A stretch of DNA of 61,255 nt from Candidatus Moranbacteria bacterium UBA2206 (GTDB taxonomy: Bacteria; Patescibacteriota; Minisyncoccia; Moranbacterales; UBA2206), in assembly GCA_002328565.1 (NCBI GenBank), contig DCUU01000020.1, forward strand, positions 1-61,255, given 5' to 3'. This document shows, one piece after another, positions 24,076 to 32,135 of the stretch. The notes under the pieces were generated by a model. That model saw only the letters and a list, made by a program, of their open reading frames with translations, did no database searches and was not told where the DNA came from. Positions within the stretch are counted from its first letter, which is position 1. Every line of letters begins with the position of its first letter. The position numbers and the translations under genes were made by a program.

Positions 24076-24118
24076 CTACGAATTACAAATTTGTACGAAT
24101 TTACTAATATACAAATAA
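24076..24118 (+). repeat. TACGAAT repeats after pyk
   Basis: TACGAAT, TACAAAT, TACGAAT, TACTAAT and TACAAAT lie within 40 bp starting 4 nt after the stop codon. Confidence 0.75.
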
Positions 24119-24130
24119 AATTATTTTCGA

Positions 24131-24161
24131 AAGAGCTGGCTTCGCGCCAGTTCTTTTTTTG
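24131..24161 (+). terminator. Terminator of pyk
   Basis: AAGAGCTGGC (24131-24140), loop TTCGC, GCCAGTTCTT (24146-24155), T-run. Confidence 0.88.
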
Positions 24162-24164
24162 TAA

Positions 24165-24560
24165 AAATTACCTTACTTTTTCTTTCGAGCCAAGAAAATA
24201 TTCTCCACTTACTTTTCTTTGCCTCAAAGAAAAGTAACAAAAGAAAGCGGCCACCCTAATAAAATAAAGAAATAAATTTTCGATTTTATCGCTAAATTTA
24301 CTAACTCCCCTTAGGCACAGAATGAGTAAATTTTTAACGCTCTAAAATCTCAATTTATAGTTCTTTATTTTATGGGGTGGGTTAAGATGTAAAAGGCAGA
24401 TTTTTTAAGATAAAAAGGCATTAAAAATTTTATCGATAAACCCCGCACCATTTTCAAGGGAAACCTTCGAATCCTATATATTTTTAAGCGAAGCGGCTTC
24501 GCCTTTAATCTGAAAATTAAGATAATTTTTTTCAAAAAATGGTGTGGGGTAAAAGTGGAA
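24165..24560. repeat. Composite palindromic region downstream of pyk
   Basis: No gene is supported in 24073-24710. It holds an inverted pair around TTACTTTTCTTTG / CAAAGAAAAGTAA (24209-24238), a motif I recognise as widespread in bacterial intergenic DNA. About 20-bp inverted ends enclose 24251-24380 (CCACCCTAATAAAATAAAG and its near inverse). A third pair lies at ACCCCGCACCATTTTC (about 24440) and AAAAAATGGTGTGGGGT (about 24535). It looks like stacked REP/MITE-like elements. Confidence 0.6.
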
Positions 24561-24604
24561 TAGCTAAAAAATTCTTTATTTAAGCCAAAAAAAGACATAG
24601 GTGT

Positions 24605-24633
24605 TTGACTTTTAGCCTTGGCAATGCTTTAAT
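24605..24633 (+). promoter_or_regulatory. Promoter of the 355-aa gene
   Basis: TTGACT (24605-24610), 17 bp, TTTAAT (24628-24633). The leader is about 70 nt and ends in a strong GGGAGG site. Confidence 0.6.
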
Positions 24634-24710
24634 GCTTTAATTATCAGAAAACGGTCTGGTAATTGAAAGTTATTTAAAAACAATTTTTAAAGAAGAAAGG
24701 GAGGTGTGCG

Positions 24711-25778
24711 ATGGAAACAAAAAATACCATTGCGAACCGACAACCAACGCAGGCAGAAATTGAATTGTCAAAAGGGATGGGAACTGTAAACGAGGCAACC
24801 AGGAGACTTATCGAAGCTGGGGGATTCCCAATTTTTCAACGGACAATTGACGATCCAGCATACTTGGATGCACTGATTGATTTTGATCGGAACTATTTTC
24901 CGGCAGTGTTTAGTTATCCGGCGCTTTTGAGATGGTTTCAAGACAACAACCTTGAAAGGTTTCTAGATGGAGGAAGTCTAGAGAAACAAATTAGATGGCA
25001 GTCGGAAGAATTTTACGGTCACGGGAAGTTAAGAGGCTTTTATTTGGGTAAAAGTTTCAGAAGGAGAATTTTTGTTGAAGCTGATCGACTACCAGCCATT
25101 AAGGCTGGGCTTGAATCCGGCTGTATCAATTGGTTTCTTATATTATCATCTTCCGCTGAACTTTATGCAGAAAATTTAATTGAGGCTGAATTCTTTTTCT
25201 TCTGGTTGTTAAGAAGATTTAAGGAGGATGGTTTCCAGATTTGGAATGAATCAGAAACTGAACTTTGGACAAAAATGACACTTGCTGAACTTTTAGCGAG
25301 ATGCAATCCGACTGAGCCGGAAGAATTTGATCCGGTGGCTTTTGAGAATGATTGGGTGTCCGAGGCAAAAAAAATTCTTGGCAAAAAAAAATCTCCACCA
25401 AAAATTAAATCCGGAGTGGTGCGAGGGGTTTTTACCAGTAATTTGCCGGACATTCCAGTGGATCAAAAAATAATTAATAAAAAAGGCGAACTAGTAAAAC
25501 CGAAAGATCATTCTTATATTTCAGCAATCAACTCTGGTGTGCGAGTTTTGTCTCAAGGCGAAGGGATCGTTCTAGCGGCGCAAATGTTCAGTAAAGATAA
25601 AACGTATTTGGCTCCTGGTACCTGGGAATGGAGACGTGATATAATTGATCATCGAGATAAGCATACGGATCCAGATGTTTCGGTTGCCCATGCTGGATCT
25701 GGTGTCGATGGACTTTGTCTGCATTCCTTCCTTGCCGACGACTTCAGCAGTGCTTATCGTTTGCGTCTTGCTCTTTAA
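24711..25778 (+). CDS. Hypothetical protein, 355 aa
   Basis: Not recognised. A soluble mixed alpha/beta protein with no signal or membrane segment. Notable stretches are FDRNYFPAVFSYPALLRWF, GHGKLRGFYLGKSFRRRIFV, a polar linker with KKKSPPKIKSG (near residue 225) and a C-terminal GVDGLCLHSFLADDF. Start fixed by GGGAGG 9 nt upstream. It is a single-gene unit, with its own promoter and a strong terminator, set in repeat-rich DNA. Strong Shine-Dalgarno use groups it with the other accessory genes of the window. Confidence 0.65.
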   Translation: METKNTIANRQPTQAEIELSKGMGTVNEATRRLIEAGGFPIFQRTIDDPAYLDALIDFDRNYFPAVFSYPALLRWFQDNNLERFLDGGSLEKQIRWQSEEFYGHGKLRGFYLGKSFRRRIFVEADRLPAIKAGLESGCINWFLILSSSAELYAENLIEAEFFFFWLLRRFKEDGFQIWNESETELWTKMTLAELLARCNPTEPEEFDPVAFENDWVSEAKKILGKKKSPPKIKSGVVRGVFTSNLPDIPVDQKIINKKGELVKPKDHSYISAINSGVRVLSQGEGIVLAAQMFSKDKTYLAPGTWEWRRDIIDHRDKHTDPDVSVAHAGSGVDGLCLHSFLADDFSSAYRLRLAL

Positions 25779-25817
25779 TTTTTTGCAAAGCAAATTTTAA
25801 ATTAACATATTTACCCC

Positions 25818-25849
25818 CCCCACAATGGAAACATTGTGGGGCTTTTTTA
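25818..25849 (+). terminator. Terminator of the 355-aa gene
   Basis: CCCCACAATG (25818-25827), loop GAAA, CATTGTGGGG (25832-25841), then CTTTTTT. Confidence 0.92.
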
Positions 25850-25876
25850 TAATAAAAAATAATTAGATTAAAATTT

Positions 25877-25905
25877 TTAACAAAAATACTTTTTTGTGGT
25901 ATAAT
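25877..25905 (+). promoter_or_regulatory. Promoter of ppsA
   Basis: TTAACA (25877-25882), 17 bp, TATAAT (25900-25905). +1 falls at about 25912, the first base of a heptamer array. Confidence 0.7.
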
Positions 25906-25911
25906 AATTTC

Positions 25912-25939
25912 ATGAAACATGTAACATAAAACATGAAGC
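25912..25939 (+). repeat. ATGAAAC heptamer array at the ppsA transcription start
   Basis: ATGAAAC, ATGTAAC, ATAAAAC, ATGAAGC. Same heptamer type as in the lemA-htpX junction. Confidence 0.85.
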
Positions 25940-25972
25940 AAATAATTAAAATTTAAAATAAAAAATTCACCT

Positions 25973-26030
25973 TATGTAATAAATTTTGATTACAAAATTA
26001 TCTCGACAAGTCGAGATATTACATAGGGTA
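25973..26030 (+). other. Structured ppsA leader
   Basis: TTATGTAAT near 25973 pairs with ATTACATA near 26021, enclosing a perfect ATCTCGAC-AA-GTCGAGAT hairpin (about 26001-26018). It lies just upstream of ppsA and has no T-run. It may be a regulatory leader. Confidence 0.5.
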
Positions 26031-26041
26031 AAAATAAAAAA

Positions 26042-28504
26042 ATGTTAAAAAGAAAAAAACAAATCAAGAAAAATAAAAAAGATGCATTCGTGTTGTGGTT
26101 TTCGGAACTCGGGATTGGGGACATTGAATTTGGCGGAGGAAAAAATGCGTCGCTTGGGGAAATGTATTCTAATTTGAAAGGCAAGGGGATAAAAGTGCCA
26201 AATGGTTTTGCAATTACTTCTAAGGCTTATCGCTATTTTATCTCAGAAAATAATCTGGATGGAAAAATCAAAAAAATTCTGAGAGGTTTGGACACTGGTA
26301 GTATGGTGAATTTGGCCAAACGGGGACATCAAATTCGCGAGCTGATTCTTTCCGCCCAATTTCCAGAAGATCTCAGAAATGAAATTGTGGAAAATTATGC
26401 CAAATTGTCCAAAGAATATGCAAGGCACAAAGATTTTCGCATTACTTGGGACAAAGATGATCATACTAATCATTTTGCGGGTGGAGTGGACGTAGCAGTG
26501 AGATCTAGCGCCACAGCAGAAGATTTAGTGGACGCATCTTTTGCTGGTCAGCAGGAATCATATTTGAACATCGTTGGGGAATATAATCTTTTGGAATCAG
26601 TCAAAAAATGTTTCGCTTCACTTTTCACTGATCGCGCAATTTCATATCGCGTTGACAAAAAATTTGATCATTTCGCCATTGCTCTTTCGGTGGGTGTGCA
26701 AAAAATGATCAGATCAGATGAAGCAGTGAGTGGCGTGATGTTTACCATTGACACTGAATCGGGTTTTCAAGACGCGGTAGTGATAAATGGATCTTGGGGG
26801 CTGGGGGAAAATATTGTCAAAGGTAAGGTGACGCCAGATGAATTTATCGTGCATAAACCAACATTAAAAGATGGTTTCAAATCAATTATTGGCAAGAAAA
26901 TGGGAAGCAAGGAAAATAAATTGATCTATAGTGTTGGTGGAAATTCTTCCACGCAAAATGTTTCTGTCCCAATGGAAGATCGCAAAAAATTTGCCCTCAC
27001 TGACGAAGAAGTTTTGCAACTCGCCGTTTGGGGAACAAAAATTGAAGAGCATTACAAAAAACCGATGGATATCGAGTGGGCCAAAGATGGCCGAAACAAT
27101 GAACTCTACATCGTTCAGGCTCGGCCAGAAACAGTGGAATCGCAAAAAGACAAAAACTTTTTAGAAGAATATATTTTGCGCCAGAAAGGAAAATTACTTT
27201 GTCAGGGTTCAGCGGTGGGTGGAAAAATCGGGCAAGGTCAAGCTAATGTGATAAAAAATGTGGCAAAAATTGCCCAGTTCAAAAAAGGTCAAGTGCTTGT
27301 CACTGAAATGACTGATCCAGATTGGGAACCAATTATGAAAATTGCCAGTGCTATTGTCACAAATTCCGGTGGCAGAACTAGTCACGCGGCCATTGTGAGT
27401 CGAGAACTTGGAATCCCGTGTATTGTGGGAGTGGGAAATGCGACGCATGCTATAAAAGACGGACAAAATATCACAGCTAGTTGCGCCGAAGGGGAGGAAG
27501 GAAAGATTTATGATGGAATGCTAAAATATGAAATCAAACGAACCAATCTTAAGCATCTTCGTAAAACTAAAACAAAAATTATGATGAATGTTGGTAATCC
27601 CGACCAAGCTTTTGATCTTTCTTTTATTCCCAACGACGGCGTGGGACTGGCAAGAGAAGAATTTATCATCACAGAGTACATCAAAATTCATCCGATGGCT
27701 CTCCGGCATTTTGAAAAAATCAAAGACAAAGACGAAAGAAGGAAAATTGAAGAAATTACTCAAGGTTATCCAAATAAGGAAGAATTTTTTGTGGATAAAT
27801 TAGCTGAAGGCATCGGTCGAATTGGCGCCGCTTTTTTTCCAAAAGATGTGATTGTTCGAATGTCAGATTTCAAAACAAACGAATATTCCACACTGATTGG
27901 TGGGAAAAATTTCGAGCCAGCCGAAGAAAATCCTATGATTGGTTGGCGTGGAGCTTCGCGCTATTATGACGCTGATTATGTGGATGGTTTTGCCTTAGAA
28001 TGTCGCGCTTTCAAAAAAGTGCGAGAAACGATGGGGCTTACGAACGTCAAGATTATGATTCCTTTTTGTCGAACAATTGAAGAAGGAAAAAAAGTTTTAG
28101 CCCAAATGAAAAAACATGGGCTAGAACGAGGAAAGAAAGGTTTAGAAGTTTATGTGATGTGTGAAATTCCATCTAATGTTATCTTGGCGCACGAATTTGC
28201 CAAAATTTTTGATGGCTTTTCAATTGGTTCTAATGACCTTACTCAACTTACACTGGGAGTAGATCGAGACAGCGCTAAGGTGGCGCATGTGTATGACGAA
28301 AGAAATGAAGCTGTCAAAGAGCTTATCCGTCAAGTGATTAGAAAGGCGCATATTGCCAAAAGAAAAGTTGGAATTTGCGGACAAGCGCCATCGGATTTTC
28401 TGGATTTTGCCAAATTCCTCGTGGAAGAAGGCATTGATTCAATTTCTCTTAATCCCGACACAGTGATCAAAACTACCATTGAAATTGGGAAGATGGAAAA
28501 ATAA
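26042..28504 (+). CDS. ppsA: Phosphoenolpyruvate synthase
   Basis: Makes PEP, AMP and Pi from pyruvate and ATP (gluconeogenic), or in some organisms runs towards ATP. The 820-aa chain has an N-terminal ATP-grasp domain (GGGKNASLGEMYSNL, VRSSATAEDLVDASFAGQQE), the swivelling phosphohistidine domain with GGRTSHAAIVSRELGIPCIV (His448), and a C-terminal PEP-binding barrel (GWRGASRYYD, FSIGSNDLTQLTLGVDRD, VGICGQAPSD). It has its own promoter, a heptamer array and a structured leader. With pyk it forms a two-way PEP/pyruvate node. Confidence 0.97.
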   Translation: MLKRKKQIKKNKKDAFVLWFSELGIGDIEFGGGKNASLGEMYSNLKGKGIKVPNGFAITSKAYRYFISENNLDGKIKKILRGLDTGSMVNLAKRGHQIRELILSAQFPEDLRNEIVENYAKLSKEYARHKDFRITWDKDDHTNHFAGGVDVAVRSSATAEDLVDASFAGQQESYLNIVGEYNLLESVKKCFASLFTDRAISYRVDKKFDHFAIALSVGVQKMIRSDEAVSGVMFTIDTESGFQDAVVINGSWGLGENIVKGKVTPDEFIVHKPTLKDGFKSIIGKKMGSKENKLIYSVGGNSSTQNVSVPMEDRKKFALTDEEVLQLAVWGTKIEEHYKKPMDIEWAKDGRNNELYIVQARPETVESQKDKNFLEEYILRQKGKLLCQGSAVGGKIGQGQANVIKNVAKIAQFKKGQVLVTEMTDPDWEPIMKIASAIVTNSGGRTSHAAIVSRELGIPCIVGVGNATHAIKDGQNITASCAEGEEGKIYDGMLKYEIKRTNLKHLRKTKTKIMMNVGNPDQAFDLSFIPNDGVGLAREEFIITEYIKIHPMALRHFEKIKDKDERRKIEEITQGYPNKEEFFVDKLAEGIGRIGAAFFPKDVIVRMSDFKTNEYSTLIGGKNFEPAEENPMIGWRGASRYYDADYVDGFALECRAFKKVRETMGLTNVKIMIPFCRTIEEGKKVLAQMKKHGLERGKKGLEVYVMCEIPSNVILAHEFAKIFDGFSIGSNDLTQLTLGVDRDSAKVAHVYDERNEAVKELIRQVIRKAHIAKRKVGICGQAPSDFLDFAKFLVEEGIDSISLNPDTVIKTTIEIGKMEK

Positions 28505-28584
28505 AACTTACAATTTAGTAAAGAAATATCACATTGGCGTATAGGTGGTATTTTTTTATACACAAGATTGGTGGTATGGCTTAG

Positions 28585-28612
28585 TTGCATATTGAAAATA
28601 TTGTGATATAAT
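28585..28612 (+). promoter_or_regulatory. Promoter of the LAGLIDADG gene
   Basis: TTGCAT (28585-28590), 16 bp, TATAAT (28607-28612). The ATG is at 28622, giving a leader of only 2-3 nt. Confidence 0.55.
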
Positions 28613-28621
28613 ATAAATAAT

Positions 28622-29665
28622 ATGACTAGAATAAAATTTAAAAAAGGATTGCAATCTAAATTTTTGAGTAGTTGTTTTGATCGGAGTGGATTAAGCTGGA
28701 TTGAAATTGCAAAAAAAATAGAAATTTCCCAAAGAACATTATTAGATTGGAGACGAGAAAAATATACTATATCCCAAAAAGCATTGGAAAAATTAGTTAA
28801 ATTAGCTGGAAAATCTTTAAAAATTCCACAATATACAGCACTTCCTGATTATTGGAGTATTGAAAAAGCTGCTAAAATTGGTGGTAAAGTTACGGCTGAA
28901 AAATATGGTGGTCCTGGCACTCCAGAGGGGAGGAAAAAAGGAGGAGAAATTTCTCAAAAAAAACGCAAATTATTTCCAGAATTATATTCGAATTGTAATT
29001 TACGTAAAATTATTTCTATTCCTCGAAAATCTTCTGCTCTAGCCGAATTTATTGGTATATTTTTAGGGGATGGTGGGTTTAGTAATGATTTTCAGATTGC
29101 CATTTCTTTTAACAGAATAAATGGACAAAATTATTATGAAAAAGTTGAAAAGTTGATTGAAAATCTTTTTGGAATCAAATCAGTGGTATATAAATTGTCC
29201 TCTCCTGTGAGTAAAAATGTCATAAGATTGGTGGTATCTTCAGTTGAGCTAGTTGAATTTTTAGAAAAAAATAAAATAAAGAAAGGGAATAAAGTTAGGA
29301 ATCAAGTTGATGTTTCTAATTGGATCAAAAAAAATGCAAAATATTCCAAAGACTGCTTGAGAGGATTGATTGACACAGATGGCGGAGTCTATTACCATCA
29401 ACATAGTAATGGCAAATGGGAATCTTTTAATATAGGATTATGTTTTACGAATAAGTCAAAGCCATTATTGGCTTTTGTAGAGAAAGTATTAATTTCTGAA
29501 GGGTTTCATCCTAAAAGAAGCTGGAGTGGTGATAATATTTTTCTCCATAGAGAAGCGGAGGTTTTACAATATGAAAGAAAAATAGGTTTTACTAATGTAC
29601 ATCAGAAAAAGAGATTATTAGAATATTTAAAACTCAAAAAAAGGAAGGGTGCAAGAGTGGTTTAA
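28622..29665 (+). CDS. LAGLIDADG homing endonuclease-like protein
   Basis: A 347-aa protein. The N-terminal 60 residues look like an HTH (SWIEIAKKIEISQRTLLDWR). A basic GGPGTPEGRKKGGEISQKKR element near residue 100 follows. The core has two LAGLIDADG motifs, LAEFIGIFLGDGGFS (about 140-154) and CLRGLIDTDGGVY (about 245-257), each with an acidic residue for metal binding, so it is a single-chain two-motif enzyme. It is free-standing, neither in an intron nor an intein. The last eight codons and the stop are the 5' end of a tRNA-Ser gene, which suggests the element is anchored to that tRNA. Confidence 0.85.
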   Translation: MTRIKFKKGLQSKFLSSCFDRSGLSWIEIAKKIEISQRTLLDWRREKYTISQKALEKLVKLAGKSLKIPQYTALPDYWSIEKAAKIGGKVTAEKYGGPGTPEGRKKGGEISQKKRKLFPELYSNCNLRKIISIPRKSSALAEFIGIFLGDGGFSNDFQIAISFNRINGQNYYEKVEKLIENLFGIKSVVYKLSSPVSKNVIRLVVSSVELVEFLEKNKIKKGNKVRNQVDVSNWIKKNAKYSKDCLRGLIDTDGGVYYHQHSNGKWESFNIGLCFTNKSKPLLAFVEKVLISEGFHPKRSWSGDNIFLHREAEVLQYERKIGFTNVHQKKRLLEYLKLKKRKGARVV

Positions 29666-29730
29666 TTGGCACGCTTGGAAAGCGTGTGTGGGGCAACTCA
29701 CCGAGGGTTCGAATCCCTCCTCTTCCGCCA
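29643..29730 (+). tRNA. tRNA-Ser (anticodon GGA)
   Basis: 88 nt with CCA encoded. The acceptor GGAAGGG (29643-29649) pairs with CTCTTCC. The anticodon stem CACGC/GCGTG holds loop TTGGAAA (anticodon GGA). A long class II variable arm (GTGGGG..CTCAC) and T-arm GAGGG-TTCGAAT-CCCTC follow. The first 23 nt overlap the end of the LAGLIDADG gene. Confidence 0.93.
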
Positions 29731-29735
29731 ATAAT

Positions 29736-29760
29736 AACCTGCCGATTTAGCAGGTTTTAT
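29736..29760 (+). terminator. Terminator after tRNA-Ser
   Basis: AACCTGC (29736-29742), loop, GCAGGTT (29750-29756), T-rich tail. Confidence 0.8.
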
Positions 29761-29779
29761 TTTACGGAAAAATTAATAA

Positions 29780-29818
29780 TTGACAGTTTCAGGGGATGTG
29801 GTAGAATAATGATATAAT
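29780..29818 (+). promoter_or_regulatory. Promoter of the RhuM gene
   Basis: TTGACA (29780-29785), 16 bp, TAGAAT (29802-29807); a second TATAAT lies at 29813-29818. Confidence 0.6.
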
Positions 29819-29835
29819 ATCACTAGAATAAAAAT

Positions 29836-30876
29836 ATGAAAAAAAATAATTCAACATTGGAAAAATTTAATAACTTTGTTATTTTTCAAACAAAAAATGG
29901 TAAAGTGAATATCGATGTTTTTTTTAGAGATGACACTCTTTGGCTTACTCAAAAGAAAATGGGGGAGCTATTTGAAGTTAATATCCCCGCAATTTCAAAA
30001 CATCTTAAAAATATTTTTGAAATTGGAGAATTAGATGAAAAAGTGGTTGTTTCCATTTTGGAACATACCACTCAGCATGGTGCGATAGAAGGGAAAACTC
30101 AAATTAAATCCGTTAAATATTATAATCTTAAAGCAATCACTGCGGTTGGGTATCGAGTGAATTCTCACAGGGCAATGGAATTTCGAAAATGGGCGACGGA
30201 AATTTTACACGAATACATCATCAAGGGTTTTGCGATGGATGATGAAAGGCTTAAGCAAATAAAACATTTTGGGCAAGATTATTTTGATGAGGCACTTGAG
30301 AGAATCCGCGAAATCCGCTTGAGTGAAAGAAGATTTTATCAAAAAGTTACTGATATTTATGCATTATCTGCTGATTATGATCCGAACGATTCGCTAACTA
30401 AAGATTTTTTTGCAACTGTTCAAAATAAGCTCCATTGGGCAATCACTGGTAAAACGGCTGCAGAGATTATCTATACCGAAGTTGACGCAAAAAAAGTGTA
30501 TATGGGGTTGAAAACTTGGAAACAAGCGCCAAAAGGTAAAATTTCAAAATTAGATGTTGCGATTGCAAAAAATTATCTTAATCAAGATTACCTAGAACAA
30601 CTAGAAAGAATTGTATCTGCTTATTTGGATTTAGCTGAAAACAGGGCGCGAAGACATATTGTGATGAATATGAAAGACTGGATTAGCTTTTTAGATAAAT
30701 TTTTAGCTGTTTCGGATTATTGCATCCTTACAAATGCGGGAAAAATTACAGCGTTGGAAGCAAAAATAAAAGCCGAGTCAGAATATGAAAAATATCGTGT
30801 GGAGCAAGATAAAAATTATATTTCTGATTTTGATCGAGAAGTGAAAAAGCTTTTAGAAACAAAAAAGAAAAAATAA
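29836..30876 (+). CDS. RhuM family protein
   Basis: A 346-aa RhuM/virulence-type protein. The N-terminal DNA-binding-like region has IDVFFRDDTLWLTQKKMGEL, FEVNIPAISKHLKNIFE, KYYNLKAITAVGYRVNS and AMEFRKWATEILHEYIIKGF. A helical C-terminal half has SERRFYQKVTDIYALSADYD and NKLHWAITGKTAAEIIY. The family occurs in pathogenicity islands and near restriction systems; no enzymatic activity is established to my knowledge. It is a monocistronic unit here, 2 kb upstream of the R-M island. Confidence 0.88.
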   Translation: MKKNNSTLEKFNNFVIFQTKNGKVNIDVFFRDDTLWLTQKKMGELFEVNIPAISKHLKNIFEIGELDEKVVVSILEHTTQHGAIEGKTQIKSVKYYNLKAITAVGYRVNSHRAMEFRKWATEILHEYIIKGFAMDDERLKQIKHFGQDYFDEALERIREIRLSERRFYQKVTDIYALSADYDPNDSLTKDFFATVQNKLHWAITGKTAAEIIYTEVDAKKVYMGLKTWKQAPKGKISKLDVAIAKNYLNQDYLEQLERIVSAYLDLAENRARRHIVMNMKDWISFLDKFLAVSDYCILTNAGKITALEAKIKAESEYEKYRVEQDKNYISDFDREVKKLLETKKKK

Positions 30877-30882
30877 TTTCAA

Positions 30883-30993
30883 AAAATTAAAATTAGATTT
30901 GTATATATTTTAATAAGCACTGGGTGAAAAACTAAACAACATAATTAGAATAGGCTGTGTCTTATCACAAGATACAAATCTTATTTAACAGGG
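30883..30993. repeat. Dispersed repeat before the SpoU gene (shared with 52808-52854)
   Basis: A 21-bp segment (30883-30903, AAAATTAAAATTAGATTTGT then A) is repeated exactly at 52834-52854. TTATTTAACAGGG (30981-30993) is the exact inverse of CCCTGTTAAATAA at 52808-52820. Confidence 0.75.
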
Positions 30994-30996
30994 TAA

Positions 30997-31764
30997 ATGA
31001 AAATAATAAGTACAGATAATGAAAAGATTAAATTTTTAAAGAAGCTTGGAGATAAAAAGGTTCGTGATGTCTCGGGGCAGTTTTTGGTGGAAAATTTAAT
31101 CATCATTCATGATGCAATGCGAGCTGGATTTATGCCGGTGCAAATTTTTGTCACAGAAGATCTGCTAAATAAAGCTGATGAAAAAATAAATTTCATAGTT
31201 GAAAAATTTCCTGAGCATTTTGTGATGAATGAAAAAGTTAATAAATATTTTTCTTCGCTAACCACCCCATCAGGAATCTGCGCAATTTTTGACAAGCAAG
31301 AAAAAGAGATAAATTTGAAGGAAAAAATAATTTATCTAAATGCTATAGCTGACCCAGGGAATCTGGGTACAATTTTGCGAACAGCCATCGCGTTTGACCT
31401 TAAAAATATTATCATCGATGAAAAATGTGCCGATGTTTTCAACGCTAAAACAATTAGCGCGGCCAAAGATGCTATTTTTAAATTAAATATTTCCAAAGAT
31501 GAAAATTTGAAAATATTTAGAGAAATCAAAAAAGTTATGCCGGTTTTTGTCACTAGTTTAGAAGGCGAAGTCATAAACAGTAAGATTTTTCAAGAAGAAA
31601 AGTTTTGTCTGGTTTTGGGAAATGAAGCGAATGGAGTAGAGGAAAAAATAATAAAATTGTCGGATAAAAAAATGAAGATTTCACAGTCTCGTGAAATTGA
31701 ATCATTGAATGTGGCAGTGGCAGCGGGAATATTATTTGAAAAAATATATAATGAAAGTTTCTAA
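30997..31764 (+). CDS. SpoU (TrmH) family RNA 2'-O-methyltransferase
   Basis: A 255-aa SPOUT methyltransferase. The N-terminal L30e-like substrate-binding part has GQFLVENLIIIHDAMRAG. The knotted SAM domain has motif 1 AIADPGNLGTILRTAIAFD, motif 2 LVLGNEANGV and motif 3 ESLNVAVAAGILFE. It probably modifies rRNA or tRNA; the exact target cannot be told. The following zincin gene starts 14 bp before this stop, so they are coupled. Confidence 0.92.
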   Translation: MKIISTDNEKIKFLKKLGDKKVRDVSGQFLVENLIIIHDAMRAGFMPVQIFVTEDLLNKADEKINFIVEKFPEHFVMNEKVNKYFSSLTTPSGICAIFDKQEKEINLKEKIIYLNAIADPGNLGTILRTAIAFDLKNIIIDEKCADVFNAKTISAAKDAIFKLNISKDENLKIFREIKKVMPVFVTSLEGEVINSKIFQEEKFCLVLGNEANGVEEKIIKLSDKKMKISQSREIESLNVAVAAGILFEKIYNESF

Positions 31765-32128
31765 ACAACAATTTGAATCTTGGGTGGCGGAGGCCATTGA
31801 CAGTGTGCCGGAAAAATTTCGCGAGAAAATAAACAACCTAGCTTTTTTTGTGGAGGATTATCCAACACAGGAACAATTGCGCAAAGCTAAACTGGATGAC
31901 AAAAAAGACACTTTGCTTTTGGGGCTATATGAAGGCTATCATCAAGCGAAGAGAATTAATGTTGGACCGGTTTTTCCGGACAAAATTACGATTTTCAAAA
32001 ATGCGATAGAGAGTTTGTGTCAAACAGAAAAAGATTTGCAAAAGCAAATCTCAGAAACTGTTTGGCATGAAATTGCTCATCACTTTGGTTCGGATGAGAC
32101 GGGGGCGCGAAAAGCCAGTAAGAGATAG
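31751..32128 (+). CDS. Zincin-like metallopeptidase family protein (MTH-type)
   Basis: A 125-aa minimal zincin. The zinc motif is WHEIAHHFGSDE near residue 97-108, that is HExxH with a downstream Asp. The N-terminal MKVSKQQFESWVAEAIDSVP and DTLLLGLYEGYHQAKR are typical of the family. No signal peptide. The ATG at 31751 is preferred because family members begin there; an upstream in-frame start at 31709 would code inside the methyltransferase. Substrate unknown. Confidence 0.85.
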   Translation: MKVSKQQFESWVAEAIDSVPEKFREKINNLAFFVEDYPTQEQLRKAKLDDKKDTLLLGLYEGYHQAKRINVGPVFPDKITIFKNAIESLCQTEKDLQKQISETVWHEIAHHFGSDETGARKASKR

Positions 32129-32135
32129 CCAATTT

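Noticed and set aside
24365..24598. A 77-codon minus-strand ORF downstream of pyk
   Set aside because: It lies entirely in inverted-repeat DNA, has biased aromatic/Lys composition as expected from AT-rich noncoding sequence, and has no ribosome-binding site.
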